Shown: positions 36,104 through 45,313, counted from the stretch's first letter. The stretch is DNA of 55,154 nucleotides from an uncultured Calothrix sp. (GCA_937973965.1 CALJJQ010000077.1:1-55154); one strand, 5' to 3'. The notes: generated from the letters alone by a model not told the origin. Made by a program: numbers and translations.

Positions 36104-36649
36104 ATGGATGCACAAACAGTCCTCAGTCGCTATGCAGAAGGCGATCGCGATTTTCATGGAGCAAATCTTCATCAAGCCAACTTCTGCGATGCCAACCTAC
36201 AAGGTGCCAATTTCGCCGGAGCCGACCTAAGCGGTGCTAATCTTTGTCGCGCAAACCTACAAAATTGTGACCTGCGCTGTGCTAACCTCACCGACGCGGA
36301 TTTAAGTGGTGCAAACCTCCACGGTGCAATGTTATACGAAACTAACTTAATCGGCGCTGATTTAATACACGCCAATTTGGAAGGTGCAAATTTAACACGA
36401 GCAGACCTACGTTCAGCCAACTTAATTTTGGCAAACATGACCCGTTCCTGTCTCGATTCTGCCGAACTGAGCGGTGCAGACTTCAGCGGTGCAAATCTTA
36501 GCTATGCCGATTTCAGCGATTGCAACCTCAACGAAGCTGAAATCTCTGGTGCAAACCTCACGGGTATCTCCCTATCCGAAGAGGAAATGAGTGGAATGCG
36601 GATGCATCCCGGACAATCTCACCGATGGGTGACATGGGCTGGAAAATGA
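36104..36649 (+). CDS. Pentapeptide-repeat protein
   Basis: Protein of 181 aa made of about 24 tandem A(D/N)LXX repeats (GANLHQANFCDANLQGANFA through EISGANLTGISLSEE), which fold into a right-handed quadrilateral beta-helix. Start at ATG 36104 with GAGG upstream; an earlier frame start at 36089 adds five residues. Short caps are seen: VLSRYAEGDRDFHG before the repeats and MHPGQSHRWVTWAGK after. Cytoplasmic, no signal. Such proteins are abundant in cyanobacteria and mostly of unknown role. A palindrome follows at the convergent junction. Confidence 0.9.
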   Translation: MDAQTVLSRYAEGDRDFHGANLHQANFCDANLQGANFAGADLSGANLCRANLQNCDLRCANLTDADLSGANLHGAMLYETNLIGADLIHANLEGANLTRADLRSANLILANMTRSCLDSAELSGADFSGANLSYADFSDCNLNEAEISGANLTGISLSEEEMSGMRMHPGQSHRWVTWAGK

Positions 36650-36670
36650 TAGTAACTAAATAGGGAACAG

Positions 36671-36710
36671 TAGAGACACGATATATCGTGTCTCTAAATG
36701 TCGTGTCTCT
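36671..36710. repeat. Palindrome family B variant, 26-bp perfect copy plus a half copy
   Basis: Perfect palindrome at 36671-36696 (half-site TAGAGACACGATA), then an extra half GTCGTGTCTCT at 36700-36710, as at 22143-22192. Convergent junction. Confidence 0.8.
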
Positions 36711-36744
36711 CGACAGGGACAATTTCGATATTTTTATCGATTTC

Positions 36745-36927
36745 CTATTCCAGCAACCAATCAAAAATACGTTCTAACTGATAGGTTTGCACTAATCCAT
36801 ATTGCCACAAAATCATGGGCAAAGTGTGAGGATTAAGTTCTGGATGTCGTAATGCCAGAAGTAAATTATCTGTCGGAATTTCTAAATCAGCTTCTAAAAA
36901 ATGAATGAGTTGAGTAAAGTTTTTCAT
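36745..36927 (-). CDS. DUF2949 small protein
   Basis: A 60-aa protein: LIHFLEADLEIPTDNLLLAL, RHPELNPHTLPMILWQYGLV, QTYQLERIFDWLLE. It matches the short, helical cyanobacterial DUF2949 family over its full length, including the ALRH and LPMILWQYGL blocks. No membrane segment or Cys. Function unknown. Downstream it converges on the pentapeptide-repeat gene across a palindrome. Confidence 0.85.
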   Translation of the reverse strand: MKNFTQLIHFLEADLEIPTDNLLLALRHPELNPHTLPMILWQYGLVQTYQLERIFDWLLE

Positions 36928-37192
36928 ATCATTAATCTCTAGCCCCTGGATTGAATCTGGTTTTGAAGTTAGATTAAAATTTAGATCAAAATAATGAGGA
37001 ACTTGTGAAGATACCTGGACAAAAGCTCAAAAAATTGATATCATATTTTCGTTCATCCAACTTGGGTGATTTTGCTATTTAAAAATCCGATTCATTAGCT
37101 GCTCGAATCGCTTCTGAAATATCTTGGCAAATGCAGCATGTTGTTGGCTATCATCCCCCCATATCCGGATTTATCACAAGTTAAGTTATACC

Positions 37193-37318
37193 GCAGTCCG
37201 AGTGGGATTTGTGAAATCTTACATTTAGGGTTATTAACAGTTGACAGTTGACGGTTAACTGTTACCAGTCATCAGTCAACGATACGCTATTTTTCACTAC
37301 TTAAATCAGATTGTTGTA
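37193..37318 (+). repeat. Dispersed repeat D, full copy 2
   Basis: Matches 25912-26031 from CAGTCCGAGTGGGATTTG to the GATTGTTGTAAG end, where it runs into repeat E (from 37317). A reverse fragment of the 347-bp element family (TAGGGTTTGCGGAAAAAGTC) lies at about 37380-37413. No gene in 36928-37476. Confidence 0.8.
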
Positions 37319-37476
37319 AGCCTTGAGTGACGGACTGATTTTCCTTCTACTTCCTACTCCCTATTTCCTATTCCCGACCCTCACACTTTAGACTTTTTCC
37401 GCAAACCCTACCTATATAGACTTGCCTGATTTAGGCAATATTCAAGATAATAGAAGTTGATGCCCTGTAAATATGG

Positions 37477-37737
37477 ATGAATATGACAACCATTCTTCCC
37501 GTTGTCAAACCCATCAGCCAAATTCACCTTGCTCCAGGGAGTCAGGTGACAATTCCGAATGTGACCTGGAGTGAGTTTGAATCATTGTTGCAAGAAATGG
37601 GTCAAAAACGTCTAGCTAGAATTAGCTACAGTCATAGAAAGTGGGGAGTAGGGAATAGAAAGGAAATTAAGCCGTTACTTGAGACTGACCGTTCACTTGT
37701 GGGAAATGTAGGAATATATTCCGGAAAATACTGCTGA
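37477..37737 (+). pseudogene. Uma2-family nuclease, truncated N-terminal fragment
   Basis: The first ~50 codons (TTILPVVKPISQIHLAPGSQ, VTIPNVTWSEFESLLQEMGQ, KRLARISYS) match the start of Uma2/DUF820 PD-(D/E)XK proteins, normally ~190 aa and very numerous in cyanobacteria. After SYSHR the frame runs into filler GTGGGGAGTAGGGAATAG and stops at 37737; none of the nuclease core is present downstream. The gene was probably cut by a repeat-associated rearrangement. Start is ATG 37477 or 37483. Confidence 0.75.
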
Positions 37738-37977
37738 CAATCGGGGTGGGGATAGGATTTAGGTTTTTGTAATTTTTGACCCTGGCGATTCCGAAAATAT
37801 CCAGTTAAGATAGGTGTTTGTAATCTCAGAAACATCAAACCTGTTACAGAAAGTATAAATTACTCCCTAGATTTATCCTGTATTCAGAAACTGGCAATTA
37901 GCTTTATCTTGAAGGGAAAGATTGTGGTTTGATTATAGATATCAGATAAACTATTTTGATACGGGGAAATAAAAGCT

Positions 37978-38688
37978 GTGCGTAGTGATTTACAAGGGTT
38001 AAAAATTAGCACACGCGAGTTGCAGCAACTGACAAATCTACCTGTGAATTATGAATTGGTGCGGGTTGTCAATTTTTGGCAAACACTCGGACAAAGGTTT
38101 GTCGCAAGACTGCAAGGACCAGAAGCAGCGACGGCTGTATTTATTGGTGTTTCCAGTTTTGTGATTATTTATTGTTTGCTGTATGCATTGGTTGGTGTAT
38201 TTATGCAGCTTCCCTCATGGATGGTATTTATATTATCATTCCTGGGGATAAATGGATTAGCCCAGTTAGGGTTTTATTTGCTTTGGAAACAAAAACAAAA
38301 ACAATTATCAACCGCAATTACCCCCAGTTTACGAATATTATTATACGATGTAGAACGATATAATAATGCCATTCAGGCAATTCATATTAATGATGAATTA
38401 GAAGCAGCTGGAAATCCAGAGGTAGAAATTCGCGATCGCGCTAAGGTAATTCAGGCTTTAGAGCTAACGCGGGTGGATCTGGTGCGAGCCTTGAAAACTG
38501 AGCGGATTATGCGGGAAAATCAAAGTTTTATCATTAATAATGCCGATTTATTTGCTGATAATTTAGCTACCCTATCGGCATTACAAGTCAAGGAAAAAGC
38601 TAGCGAACACGGTAGATTATTAAACGAAGCCTTAGAAATTGCCCTCGATGTGCAAGGGGAAATGCGGAAATTGCAAGGGTTACGATAA
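37978..38688 (+). CDS. Conserved cyanobacterial two-TM protein, unknown function
   Basis: Protein of 236 aa from a GTG start. N-terminal 50 residues are soluble (ISTRELQQLTNLPVNYELVR); then two hydrophobic segments (about 50-75, AATAVFIGVSSFVIIYCLLY; and about 82-102, MVFILSFLGINGLAQLGFYL). The rest is a long, charged helical domain with coiled-coil character (ILLYDVERYNNAIQAIHIND, ALELTRVDLVRALKTERIMR, LATLSALQVKEKASEHGRLL). The family seems restricted to cyanobacteria as far as I know. The topology suggests a membrane-tethered cytoplasmic helical bundle. No partner genes. Confidence 0.72.
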   Translation: MRSDLQGLKISTRELQQLTNLPVNYELVRVVNFWQTLGQRFVARLQGPEAATAVFIGVSSFVIIYCLLYALVGVFMQLPSWMVFILSFLGINGLAQLGFYLLWKQKQKQLSTAITPSLRILLYDVERYNNAIQAIHINDELEAAGNPEVEIRDRAKVIQALELTRVDLVRALKTERIMRENQSFIINNADLFADNLATLSALQVKEKASEHGRLLNEALEIALDVQGEMRKLQGLR

Positions 38689-38949
38689 GTGGAGAGTTGG
38701 GATAATCAGAGCTAAAAGTTTAACAAGCCAAGACATCCTTTTACGTAAAAACTGCAGTAGAGGAAGTTGATATATTGACAATTTTCTCAATTTTCTATTG
38801 ACAACTAAGCAGCATAACGGCTAGAGTGAACGGCAACGAGAGAACTAGAACGATAAACAACTCTACTGTGTTGTTCGCTGGCTGCCCTCACCAGGATCTC
38901 CCAACTACAATCGCGACGTTCTGCTGTTACCCATCGACCTCTCAAAAGC

Positions 38950-39261
38950 TCAAGGTTGAAAACGAAAGTGTTGGAGCGATCGCACCTGAGCAATTGTTTC
39001 AAAATCACGATCGTTGTGAATCAACAGTAAATCATTCTCCAAAGCTGCCTGGGCAATGCAGCAATCAATCGGACTCCGAACTGTTAGTCCTTGACGACGC
39101 AAATCATAGAAAATCCGCGCTGCCGCTTGCCAAGAATCATTCGCCAGTTCAACGTAGTCCTGAGTTTTAAGATAGGTAGAAAGGAGCGTCCACTCTTTTT
39201 CATTTAAACTTCCTTGTTTTTCGATGCTGACTAGCGATAGCGCAAAAAATGATAATCCCAA
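38950..39261 (-). pseudogene. VapC-like PIN-domain protein, N-terminally truncated
   Basis: The frame encodes the C-terminal two thirds of a PIN-domain toxin: LANDSWQAAARIFYDLRRQG, LTVRSPIDCCIAQAALENDL, LLIHNDRDFETIAQVRSLQH. The D-C-C-I-A and ND-RDF motifs carry the later active-site Asp residues. The first strand with the initial catalytic Asp (usually V/D-x-S/T-x-W-I) is missing, and an in-frame stop lies just upstream of the TTG at 39261. No vapB antitoxin frame is adjacent. A remnant of a toxin-antitoxin pair, probably inactive. Confidence 0.65.
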
Positions 39262-39367
39262 TATCGATCCGTCATATCAAGAAGAAAAAAACCGCTCTAT
39301 CCCATAACTTTCTTTCCTGACTTCTTTATCAACCACTTATTGAAGACAATAACAGTTCGAGAGTATA

Positions 39368-40513
39368 TCAACGTAAACGAGCTAAAACCTGCTTCAGGGC
39401 GATCGCAGTCCATTCTATATCTGCCATTGTTGTTGATTTTCCCAGTGTCAAGCGAATTCCCCCCAGGGCTGCGGTTTCGGAATAGCCCATTGCCAGTAAA
39501 ATTGGACTAGGTTTAAGTTTACCACTACTACAGGCTGAACCTGCACTAATGGCAATTCCTGCCATATCCAAATGACGCACAAGACTACGACCATTCCGAT
39601 GCTGATGGTCACTGTGCTGCCAACAAAAACTGACGTGGTGGGGGAGACGGTGTTCTAAATCACCCGTGGGGACTAATTCGGGTGTATCAGCTAATAGGGT
39701 AAACAAGCGATCGCGCAATTGGGTTAATCTAGCTGTTTCCTCTGGTAATTCCGATGCAGCTAACTGTGCAGCAGTCCCAAATGCAGCGATGACGGGTACT
39801 GCTTGGGTTCCCGAACGTAGTCGATTTTCCTGTCCTCCCCCCGCCAAAACTGGCATTATTTCCACACCGGGACGCACATATAAAGCACCTGCACCCTGGC
39901 ATCCATAGATTTTATGACTAGAAATACTCAGTAAATCCACTGATAATTCTTGCACGCAAATCGGTAAGCGACCAGCAACCTGCACCGCATCGGTATGGAA
40001 CAAGATCTGATGTTGCTGGGCAATTTTTGCTAATTCCGGAATGGGTTGGAGGGTTCCCACCTCACTTTGACCGTAAATAATCGAAATCAATACGGTATTT
40101 TGCCGAATCGCTTCCCTTAAATCCTGGGGATTGACACGTCCTTTGCTATCCACTGGTAAACGGGTAACTTCCCATCCTCGCATTTCTAATAATCTTGCAG
40201 GTTCAGAAACGGCTGGATGTTCCACACTAGAAATAATCACATGCTGAGGTTGGGAGTATAAATTGGCCACACCCATCATCGCTAAATTATCCGCTTCCGT
40301 ACCACTGGAGGTGAAAACAATCGATTCTGGGTGGGGAGCATTAATTAATTGTGCCACCTGCATCCGTGCAGTTTCCAGCACCGTTGCTGCATTTTTTCCC
40401 CAAGCATGGAGACTGGAGGGATTTCCCCATAGTTGGGTACAAGCAATTTGCAAACTGGCGATCGCTTCCGGACATGGAGGGGTAGTAGCACTGTAATCAA
40501 GGTAAATTTGCAT
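39368..40513 (-). CDS. Cysteine desulfurase (NifS/IscS family)
   Basis: PLP-dependent class V aminotransferase of about 381 aa that takes sulfur from cysteine for Fe-S cluster and thio-modification pathways. The PLP lysine is in SISSHKIYGCQGAGAL; the persulfide Cys is in AISAGSACSSGKLKPS. N-terminal YLDYSATTPPCPEAIASL and VFTSSGTEADNLAMMG are standard. Start at ATG 40513; an extra ATG at 40519 is possible. No nif, isc or suf genes are adjacent, so it is likely a housekeeping or tRNA-thiolation member. CCAAAAT-type heptamers lie immediately upstream (about 40517-40556). Confidence 0.92.
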   Translation of the reverse strand: MQIYLDYSATTPPCPEAIASLQIACTQLWGNPSSLHAWGKNAATVLETARMQVAQLINAPHPESIVFTSSGTEADNLAMMGVANLYSQPQHVIISSVEHPAVSEPARLLEMRGWEVTRLPVDSKGRVNPQDLREAIRQNTVLISIIYGQSEVGTLQPIPELAKIAQQHQILFHTDAVQVAGRLPICVQELSVDLLSISSHKIYGCQGAGALYVRPGVEIMPVLAGGGQENRLRSGTQAVPVIAAFGTAAQLAASELPEETARLTQLRDRLFTLLADTPELVPTGDLEHRLPHHVSFCWQHSDHQHRNGRSLVRHLDMAGIAISAGSACSSGKLKPSPILLAMGYSETAALGGIRLTLGKSTTMADIEWTAIALKQVLARLR

Positions 40514-40516
40514 AAT

Positions 40517-40556
40517 CAATGGATTTTGGATTTTGGATTTTAGATTTTGGATTTAG
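40517..40556. repeat. Heptameric STRR run (ATTTTGG unit)
   Basis: Tandem ATTTTGG repeats with minor changes. Similar runs lie at 41755-41787, 41860-41885 and 42441-42472, with short ones at 4270, 18959 and 23846. Confidence 0.7.
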
Positions 40557-40735
40557 CATTCTTTTCAATTCTGATGAGGTATAAATATCTACTTGATTTT
40601 TGATGATTATACTCTAGTGGTCTTTCTATCCCTGCTCCCCCAATCAAGATAATCCACCAGTCGTCTCTACTCCCTGACCCCTAATACCGTTTTATTTTGG
40701 AGTTGATACCTTTACCTGGATTTCTCACGAGTAAG

Positions 40736-40802
40736 TTGTAAGCCTTGAGTAACGGACTGATTTTCCTTCGGCTACACTACTCCCGTCACGGACTATTCCC
40801 TG
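40736..40802 (+). repeat. Dispersed repeat E
   Basis: GTAAGCCTTGAGTAACGGAC... followed by ACTCCCGTCACGGACT. Repeat K (TGTATCAAAATTTTAGTG) follows at 40863-40892. No gene in 40557-41040. Confidence 0.6.
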
Positions 40803-41040
40803 TGAGTTTTAGGGTTTTGCTCAAAATGCGGGCTTAAGGGATGCAGGGGAGCAGGAGGAGTAAATGTATCAAAATTTTAGTGAAATGACATAACCGTCAA
40901 TTTTGGCGCTTATCGAGTACTAATTGTATTTATTTTCCCACTTTATTGCTCCCATCTGTCCCCCATCCCTTTAAAGAGCTTAAATTAGGAATAAGGAATC
41001 CTAATTGCTTGCATAACAAACTTTCTGGGAGGATAAATCT

Positions 41041-41742
41041 TTGTTTCCTTTATACGATGAAAATCCCACTCGAATTACCCCCTATTTGACGTACCTAATT
41101 ATCGGCGCAAATGTTTTTGTGTTTTTACACCAAATCAGCCTATCTCGCCAAGAACTCGACCTATTTTTCCAAACCTACGCTGTCATTCCCCAGCAACTCA
41201 CGGCCAGTTTTCAAGGAGAAATCGGCAGACAGGAAATTCCTGAATGGGCAACCCTTTTTACATCTCAATTTTTACATGGCGGTTGGTGGCACTTAATTTC
41301 TAATATGTTGTTTCTGTGGGTGTTTGGCAATAACATCGAAGACCGCATGGGTCGGATTCGGTATATTATTTTTTATTTAATTTGTGGGGCTTTAGCAGCC
41401 CTGTGTCAATGGGCAATCAACCCCAGTTCCGCCATTCCCTCCTTGGGTGCAAGTGGAGCGATTTCGGGAATCTTAGGAGCCTACGTAATTCGTTTTCCCC
41501 AAGCAAAAATTATGACCCTGGCGTTTTTAGGCTTTTTTGTCACTACCCTACGGGTTCCAGCCATATTACTCATCGGTATATTTGTGGTTCAAAACGTCAT
41601 TGCTGGGTTAGCGAATCTTCAAGAAATAGCAAGAATGAGCGTAGAAACGGGGGGTGTGGCATACTGGGCCCATATTGGTGGTTTTGTGTTTGGTTTGATA
41701 CTTGCTCCCGTTTTTGGTATATTCCGTCAGGACGATTATTGA
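41041..41742 (+). CDS. Rhomboid-family intramembrane serine protease
   Basis: Six-TM protease of 233 aa that cleaves transmembrane substrates in the membrane. The catalytic Ser is in SLGASGAISGILGAYVIRFP (GASG motif), and the His is in YWAHIGGFVFGLILAPVF of the last helix. HGGWWHLISNMLFLWVFGNN is the conserved second helix, with IEDRMGR after it. Start is TTG 41041 with GGGAGG 7 bases upstream (41028-41033); no ATG fits the conserved DENPTRITP start. Complete. Heptamer repeats flank it downstream. No neighbour suggests a substrate. Confidence 0.93.
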   Translation: MFPLYDENPTRITPYLTYLIIGANVFVFLHQISLSRQELDLFFQTYAVIPQQLTASFQGEIGRQEIPEWATLFTSQFLHGGWWHLISNMLFLWVFGNNIEDRMGRIRYIIFYLICGALAALCQWAINPSSAIPSLGASGAISGILGAYVIRFPQAKIMTLAFLGFFVTTLRVPAILLIGIFVVQNVIAGLANLQEIARMSVETGGVAYWAHIGGFVFGLILAPVFGIFRQDDY

Positions 41743-42167
41743 TTTTGTTAACCGAGATTTTAGATTTTAGATTTTGGATTTTGGATTGTCGCAAGAGCGT
41801 TGCGCAGGCTAGATTCAAAATCTAGAATTTCCAAAGGGTGGTTATTCGTGACCGAATTTGAGATTTTGGATTTTGGATTTTTGCAAGAGCTTTGTCGCTC
41901 CCTTGCTGGATAGGAAATACAGCTTTTAATATTGATGTTTTGATGTTTTAGCTTTTAGGGGAAAATCGAGGTTGTAATTGCTGGAAACCCTTGATGATTT
42001 CACGCTATTGATTTCAATCGTGGGATTAGTCCAAAATCGCAAATCCCGCATTTCTCACCAGGAAGTCTTCAGCATTCAACAACGGGTTGATTTTTCTACT
42101 ACTCCCGTCACGGACTGTTCCCTGCTCACTAACAGTTTTAGAAGGTTGTGAGAAATCCGAGAAATCT

Positions 42168-42223
42168 ATGGCAATCCGATTTTAGTAGTGAAAATAGCGT
42201 GCCTTTGACTGCTAACCGTTAAC
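42168..42223 (-). repeat. Dispersed repeat D, partial reverse copy
   Basis: Matches the distal end of the D copies in reverse (GCAATCCGAT...AAAATAGCGT...GTTAAC). It ends exactly where the element at 42224 begins. Confidence 0.6.
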
Positions 42224-42402
42224 GGGACTTAAACATTTTTGAGGCAGAAATCAGCTTCAAACCTATACAGGGGAAGGAAAATACACTACATGCTCAAAAA
42301 TGCTTCAAACCCAGATATAGCAAGAAACTACTCAAAACGATGTCAAAGTCTGGCTGTGTATACATTTGAGTGGTTTTTCCGGCTATTTTTTGTCTAAGTC
42401 CC
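42224..42402 (+). mobile_element. 179-bp MITE-like element with 12-bp TIRs
   Basis: GGGACTTAAACA (42224-42235) and TGTCTAAGTCCC (42391-42402) are inverted repeats, 11 of 12 matched. There is no ORF. It cuts into a copy of repeat D, whose continuation is missing on the other side. Confidence 0.6.
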
Positions 42403-42440
42403 ATTAGTACAACATGATAGGAGATGCAAGATTTTAGTTA

Positions 42441-42472
42441 ATCCAAAATCCAAAATCCAAAATCCAAAATCC
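42441..42472. repeat. Heptameric STRR, CCAAAAT units
   Basis: About four and a half perfect CCAAAAT units ending 5 bp before the stop codon of accD. Confidence 0.85.
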
Positions 42473-42477
42473 CTCAA

Positions 42478-43470
42478 TTATTCAGCCATACTGGAAGAAA
42501 AACCACGGTCTAACATCAACACCTTATGGTTATTTTCCTGGTGTTGTGTGTTGGCTGCGACGTTTTCTAATGCTATGGGGGTGGAAGGTTGGTGGAGGGC
42601 GATTAACTGGGCTAAAACCTTTTTCAGTTGAGTTCTAGGGACAATTTCATCCACAAATCCATGCTTGAGTAAATCCTCTGCGGTTTGGAAATCTTCAGGT
42701 AATTTTTCCCGTAGGGTCTGTTCGATTACCCGTCTACCAGCAAAACCGATTGTGGCCTTGGGTTCGGCGATAATTATATCACCTAACATGGCAAAACTCG
42801 CGGTGACACCACCAGTGGTCGGGTTGGTTAAAACGGGGATATAAAGTAATCTTGCATCCCTGTGACGTTGTAAAGCACCAGATATTTTCGCCATCTGCAT
42901 CAGGGACAACATTCCTTCCTGCATTCTCGCTCCTCCAGAGGTACACACAATCACCACTGGATACTGTAATTCGGTGGCTTTTTCAATTAGTCGAGTTAAT
43001 TTTTCGCCGACAACCGACCCCATACTCGCACCGATAAAGCGAAAATCCATCACCCCTAGGGCTATTGGTAAACCGTCAATTTCTCCTAAACCTGTTTTCA
43101 CTGCATCGATTAAACCGGTTTTGGCTTGCATTTCCCGCAGGCGATCGCTATAGGGTTTGCGATCGCGAAATTGTAATGGGTCAGTTGGACATAAATGATT
43201 ATTAATCTCTTGCCATGTTCCCTTATCTATCAGTTGACGGATACGCTCATCACTGTCAACCCGGTTATGATGACCGCATTCACTACACACCATTTGATTG
43301 GCTTGGAGGTCTTTAGTGTAGGACAAAACTCCACATTTGGGACATTTATGCCACAATCCATCCGCTATTTCCCGTTCTTGCCGTTCTATACTTGTTGCAC
43401 CCGATTTGCGTCGGTTTGCAAACCAATCAAATAGAGACTTTAAACCGCGCGATTCTTCGTTGTTTGCCAT
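42478..43470 (-). CDS. accD: Acetyl-CoA carboxylase carboxyltransferase subunit beta
   Basis: Protein of 330 aa, normal bacterial AccD. With AccA it transfers carboxyl from biotin carrier protein to acetyl-CoA in fatty acid synthesis. The N-terminal zinc finger is CPKC-x15-CSEC ([31 protein letters not shown]). The crotonase-like core holds [40 protein letters not shown] and [20 protein letters not shown]. The last ~35 residues after LIALHQPS are a variable tail. Start ATG 43470. Single gene; accA is not nearby. Confidence 0.96.
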   Translation of the reverse strand: MANNEESRGLKSLFDWFANRRKSGATSIERQEREIADGLWHKCPKCGVLSYTKDLQANQMVCSECGHHNRVDSDERIRQLIDKGTWQEINNHLCPTDPLQFRDRKPYSDRLREMQAKTGLIDAVKTGLGEIDGLPIALGVMDFRFIGASMGSVVGEKLTRLIEKATELQYPVVIVCTSGGARMQEGMLSLMQMAKISGALQRHRDARLLYIPVLTNPTTGGVTASFAMLGDIIIAEPKATIGFAGRRVIEQTLREKLPEDFQTAEDLLKHGFVDEIVPRTQLKKVLAQLIALHQPSTPIALENVAANTQHQENNHKVLMLDRGFSSSMAE

Positions 43471-43797
43471 TTTTGCTGATGTTTTAGTTGGTAGTTTTTG
43501 AGAAAATAGTTAAATCTTTTTTCTTCTTTAGGTAAAGATAATCCGATTTTGGTCAAATTACAAAGTTCGGTTGAGGGTGTTAGGAGTTATTACTTTTACC
43601 CCTTGACTAATAGGTCAAGTTCGTGCCCTCTACCATTCAGACCCGATTTTACTGCTTTGGTTGCCAGCTTAATGAAAATATATAAACCCTTTTCGGCTTA
43701 GTAATTTATTGGTAACAGGCTCATAAAATCAAGTATCTTCGGATATTTTTCTCGAAAGGTAAACACTTAGTATAAATAGGGAGTGGGAATTTGGGTA
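43471..43797. other. Gene-free stretch upstream of accD
   Basis: No gene seen; AT-rich, likely the accD promoter region. Repeat-derived sequence starts at about 43774. Confidence 0.4.
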
Positions 43798-44102
43798 CAG
43801 ACGCGACATGTCAAGTCTGTAGGGGGAGGGGGGAGTAGGCAGTAGGGAATAGTTTTAATACCATTTCACAAAAATGTTGATACATTTTCTTCTCCTACTT
43901 CCGCAAGTTTCCCCCAAAGTAAAACCTCATAACCTAACAATTCCACTTTTGCTTGGCTCCCACAAATTACAGATGTAAGGTTTTTTGAGCTTCTATAGGT
44001 CTAGTTTGTTTGCACTTTTTGCGACTAACATACCCTCTAACGCTTACAAGATATAGAGACGTGATATATCGCGTCTTTACTACTTTTCAGTAAGCCCTAA
44101 TA
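43798..44102 (+). mobile_element. Second copy of the 347-bp element family, left end lost, with inserted palindrome
   Basis: The left part has the palindrome CAGACGCGACATGTCAAGTC (43798-43817), as at 6111. Repeat K reverse is at 43856-43892. The right part 43942-44102 aligns with 6161-6300 (ACAGATGT, TTTTTTGAGCTTCTAT, TTTTCAG, AAGCCCTAA). Within it GAGACGTGATATATCGCGTC (44056-44075) has no counterpart in the other copy. Confidence 0.55.
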
Positions 44103-44380
44103 CCAGAAGATTAGTAATTTGCGGAAGGGCTGAGGGTAATTCTAACCACAAATTGATACTATCAGAAGAAAAACCCTGCTGCTTGTAATCAAATTAACAG
44201 TTATAAACTCTGACCCCGCATTTCTCAAAAATTCCTCAAATCTACAGGAATTAGGGAGTAGGGAGTGGTGAGTGGGGGACAAAACCACTTTTATCAGCTC
44301 TGGTGTACTCAGTTTATGATAGTTACCCCCCCTATGTAGGTGTATCTAAATCTGGGAAATACATCCTGGAAATAATATAT

Positions 44381-45193
44381 TCAAACGGAAAATAAATTCA
44401 GATAGTTAGAGATAAACGTTTCTCCAAAAAACATCGCCAAGATAGCTCCAATTGCTAAATAGGGTCCAAATGGTATCTTTAGCATACTTTTCTGGGAAGT
44501 TCGACTCAGCATTATCCCTCCAACAACTGCACCGAGTAAGCAAGCAACAAAGCTCGCTAACAGCAGATTTTGCCATCCTAACCAAGCACCCATCATTGCT
44601 GCGAGTTTTGCATCTCCTCCACCCATCGCGGTTTTACCGAAAGCAACCGAACCCAGGATGCGAATCGTATCAAATAGCCAAATACCAATCACACTCGCAA
44701 AAATGGCTGCAAATAAGGAGTTTACAGCTTGTGACCAACCTCCTTGCTGCCATCCCTCAATTAATTTAAAACCAATACCTAAAATAACTCCCGATGCGGT
44801 TAGGGGATTTGGAAGGGTCATGGTATCCGCATCAATCAAAGCCAAAGCTATCAACCAGCTACAAAATACCCAATAGCCCAAGGTTGAAAGGGAAAATTGA
44901 AAGTTCCCGAAAACCAGTAAAAAAACCATTCCAGTGGTAAACTCTACCACCGGATACCGGGGAGAAATACGAGCTTTACAATAACGACACCGACCCTTTA
45001 ACCATAACCACCCTAACACGGGGACATTATCATGGGGTTTAAGGGGTGTGAAACACTGGGGACAACGGGATGGTGGATATAACAGCGACAAACCTGCAGG
45101 TAAACGATAAACGACTACATTGAGAAAACTACCAACCGCAGTACCGACCACAAATGCGATCGCACTTGCAGGAACAAAAACTACCATATCCAT
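44381..45193 (-). CDS. pilD: Type 4 prepilin peptidase / leader peptidase
   Basis: About 270 aa, polytopic aspartic protease that cleaves (and usually N-methylates) type IV prepilins and related pseudopilins. The N-terminal methylase-type domain has the four-Cys motif CPQC-x21-CRYC (SRCPQCFTPLKPHDNVPVLG). The catalytic Asp residues lie in IALALIDADTMTLPN and MGGGDAKLAAMMGAWLGW (GxGD motif). About eight membrane segments. ATG 45193 and 45187 and GTG 45205 are possible starts. No other pilus gene is next to it, usual in cyanobacteria. Confidence 0.92.
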   Translation of the reverse strand: MDMVVFVPASAIAFVVGTAVGSFLNVVVYRLPAGLSLLYPPSRCPQCFTPLKPHDNVPVLGWLWLKGRCRYCKARISPRYPVVEFTTGMVFLLVFGNFQFSLSTLGYWVFCSWLIALALIDADTMTLPNPLTASGVILGIGFKLIEGWQQGGWSQAVNSLFAAIFASVIGIWLFDTIRILGSVAFGKTAMGGGDAKLAAMMGAWLGWQNLLLASFVACLLGAVVGGIMLSRTSQKSMLKIPFGPYLAIGAILAMFFGETFISNYLNLFSV

Positions 45194-45313
45194 CGCCAAA
45201 TACACTCACCACAAAAGCAACATCGGCTACAAATATAGCCTTTGCTTGGGAGTAGGGAGTAGGCAATAGGGTGTTGCAATCAGAAAAAATCCGTTTTTAC
45301 CTGCTTTCAAGGG

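Noticed and set aside
36172-36438. Long antisense frame opposite the pentapeptide-repeat gene
   Set aside because: Repetitive Leu/Ala/Ser/Lys sequence is the mirror of the A(D/N)LXX repeats; the plus-strand protein explains it.
38826-39170. 114-codon plus-strand frame opposite the PIN remnant
   Set aside because: No recognisable domain; the minus frame encodes clear PIN motifs.
42441-42472. Short regular repeats that could suggest a CRISPR array
   Set aside because: Units are 7 bp in direct tandem with no spacers; they are heptameric STRRs. No cas genes are in the window.
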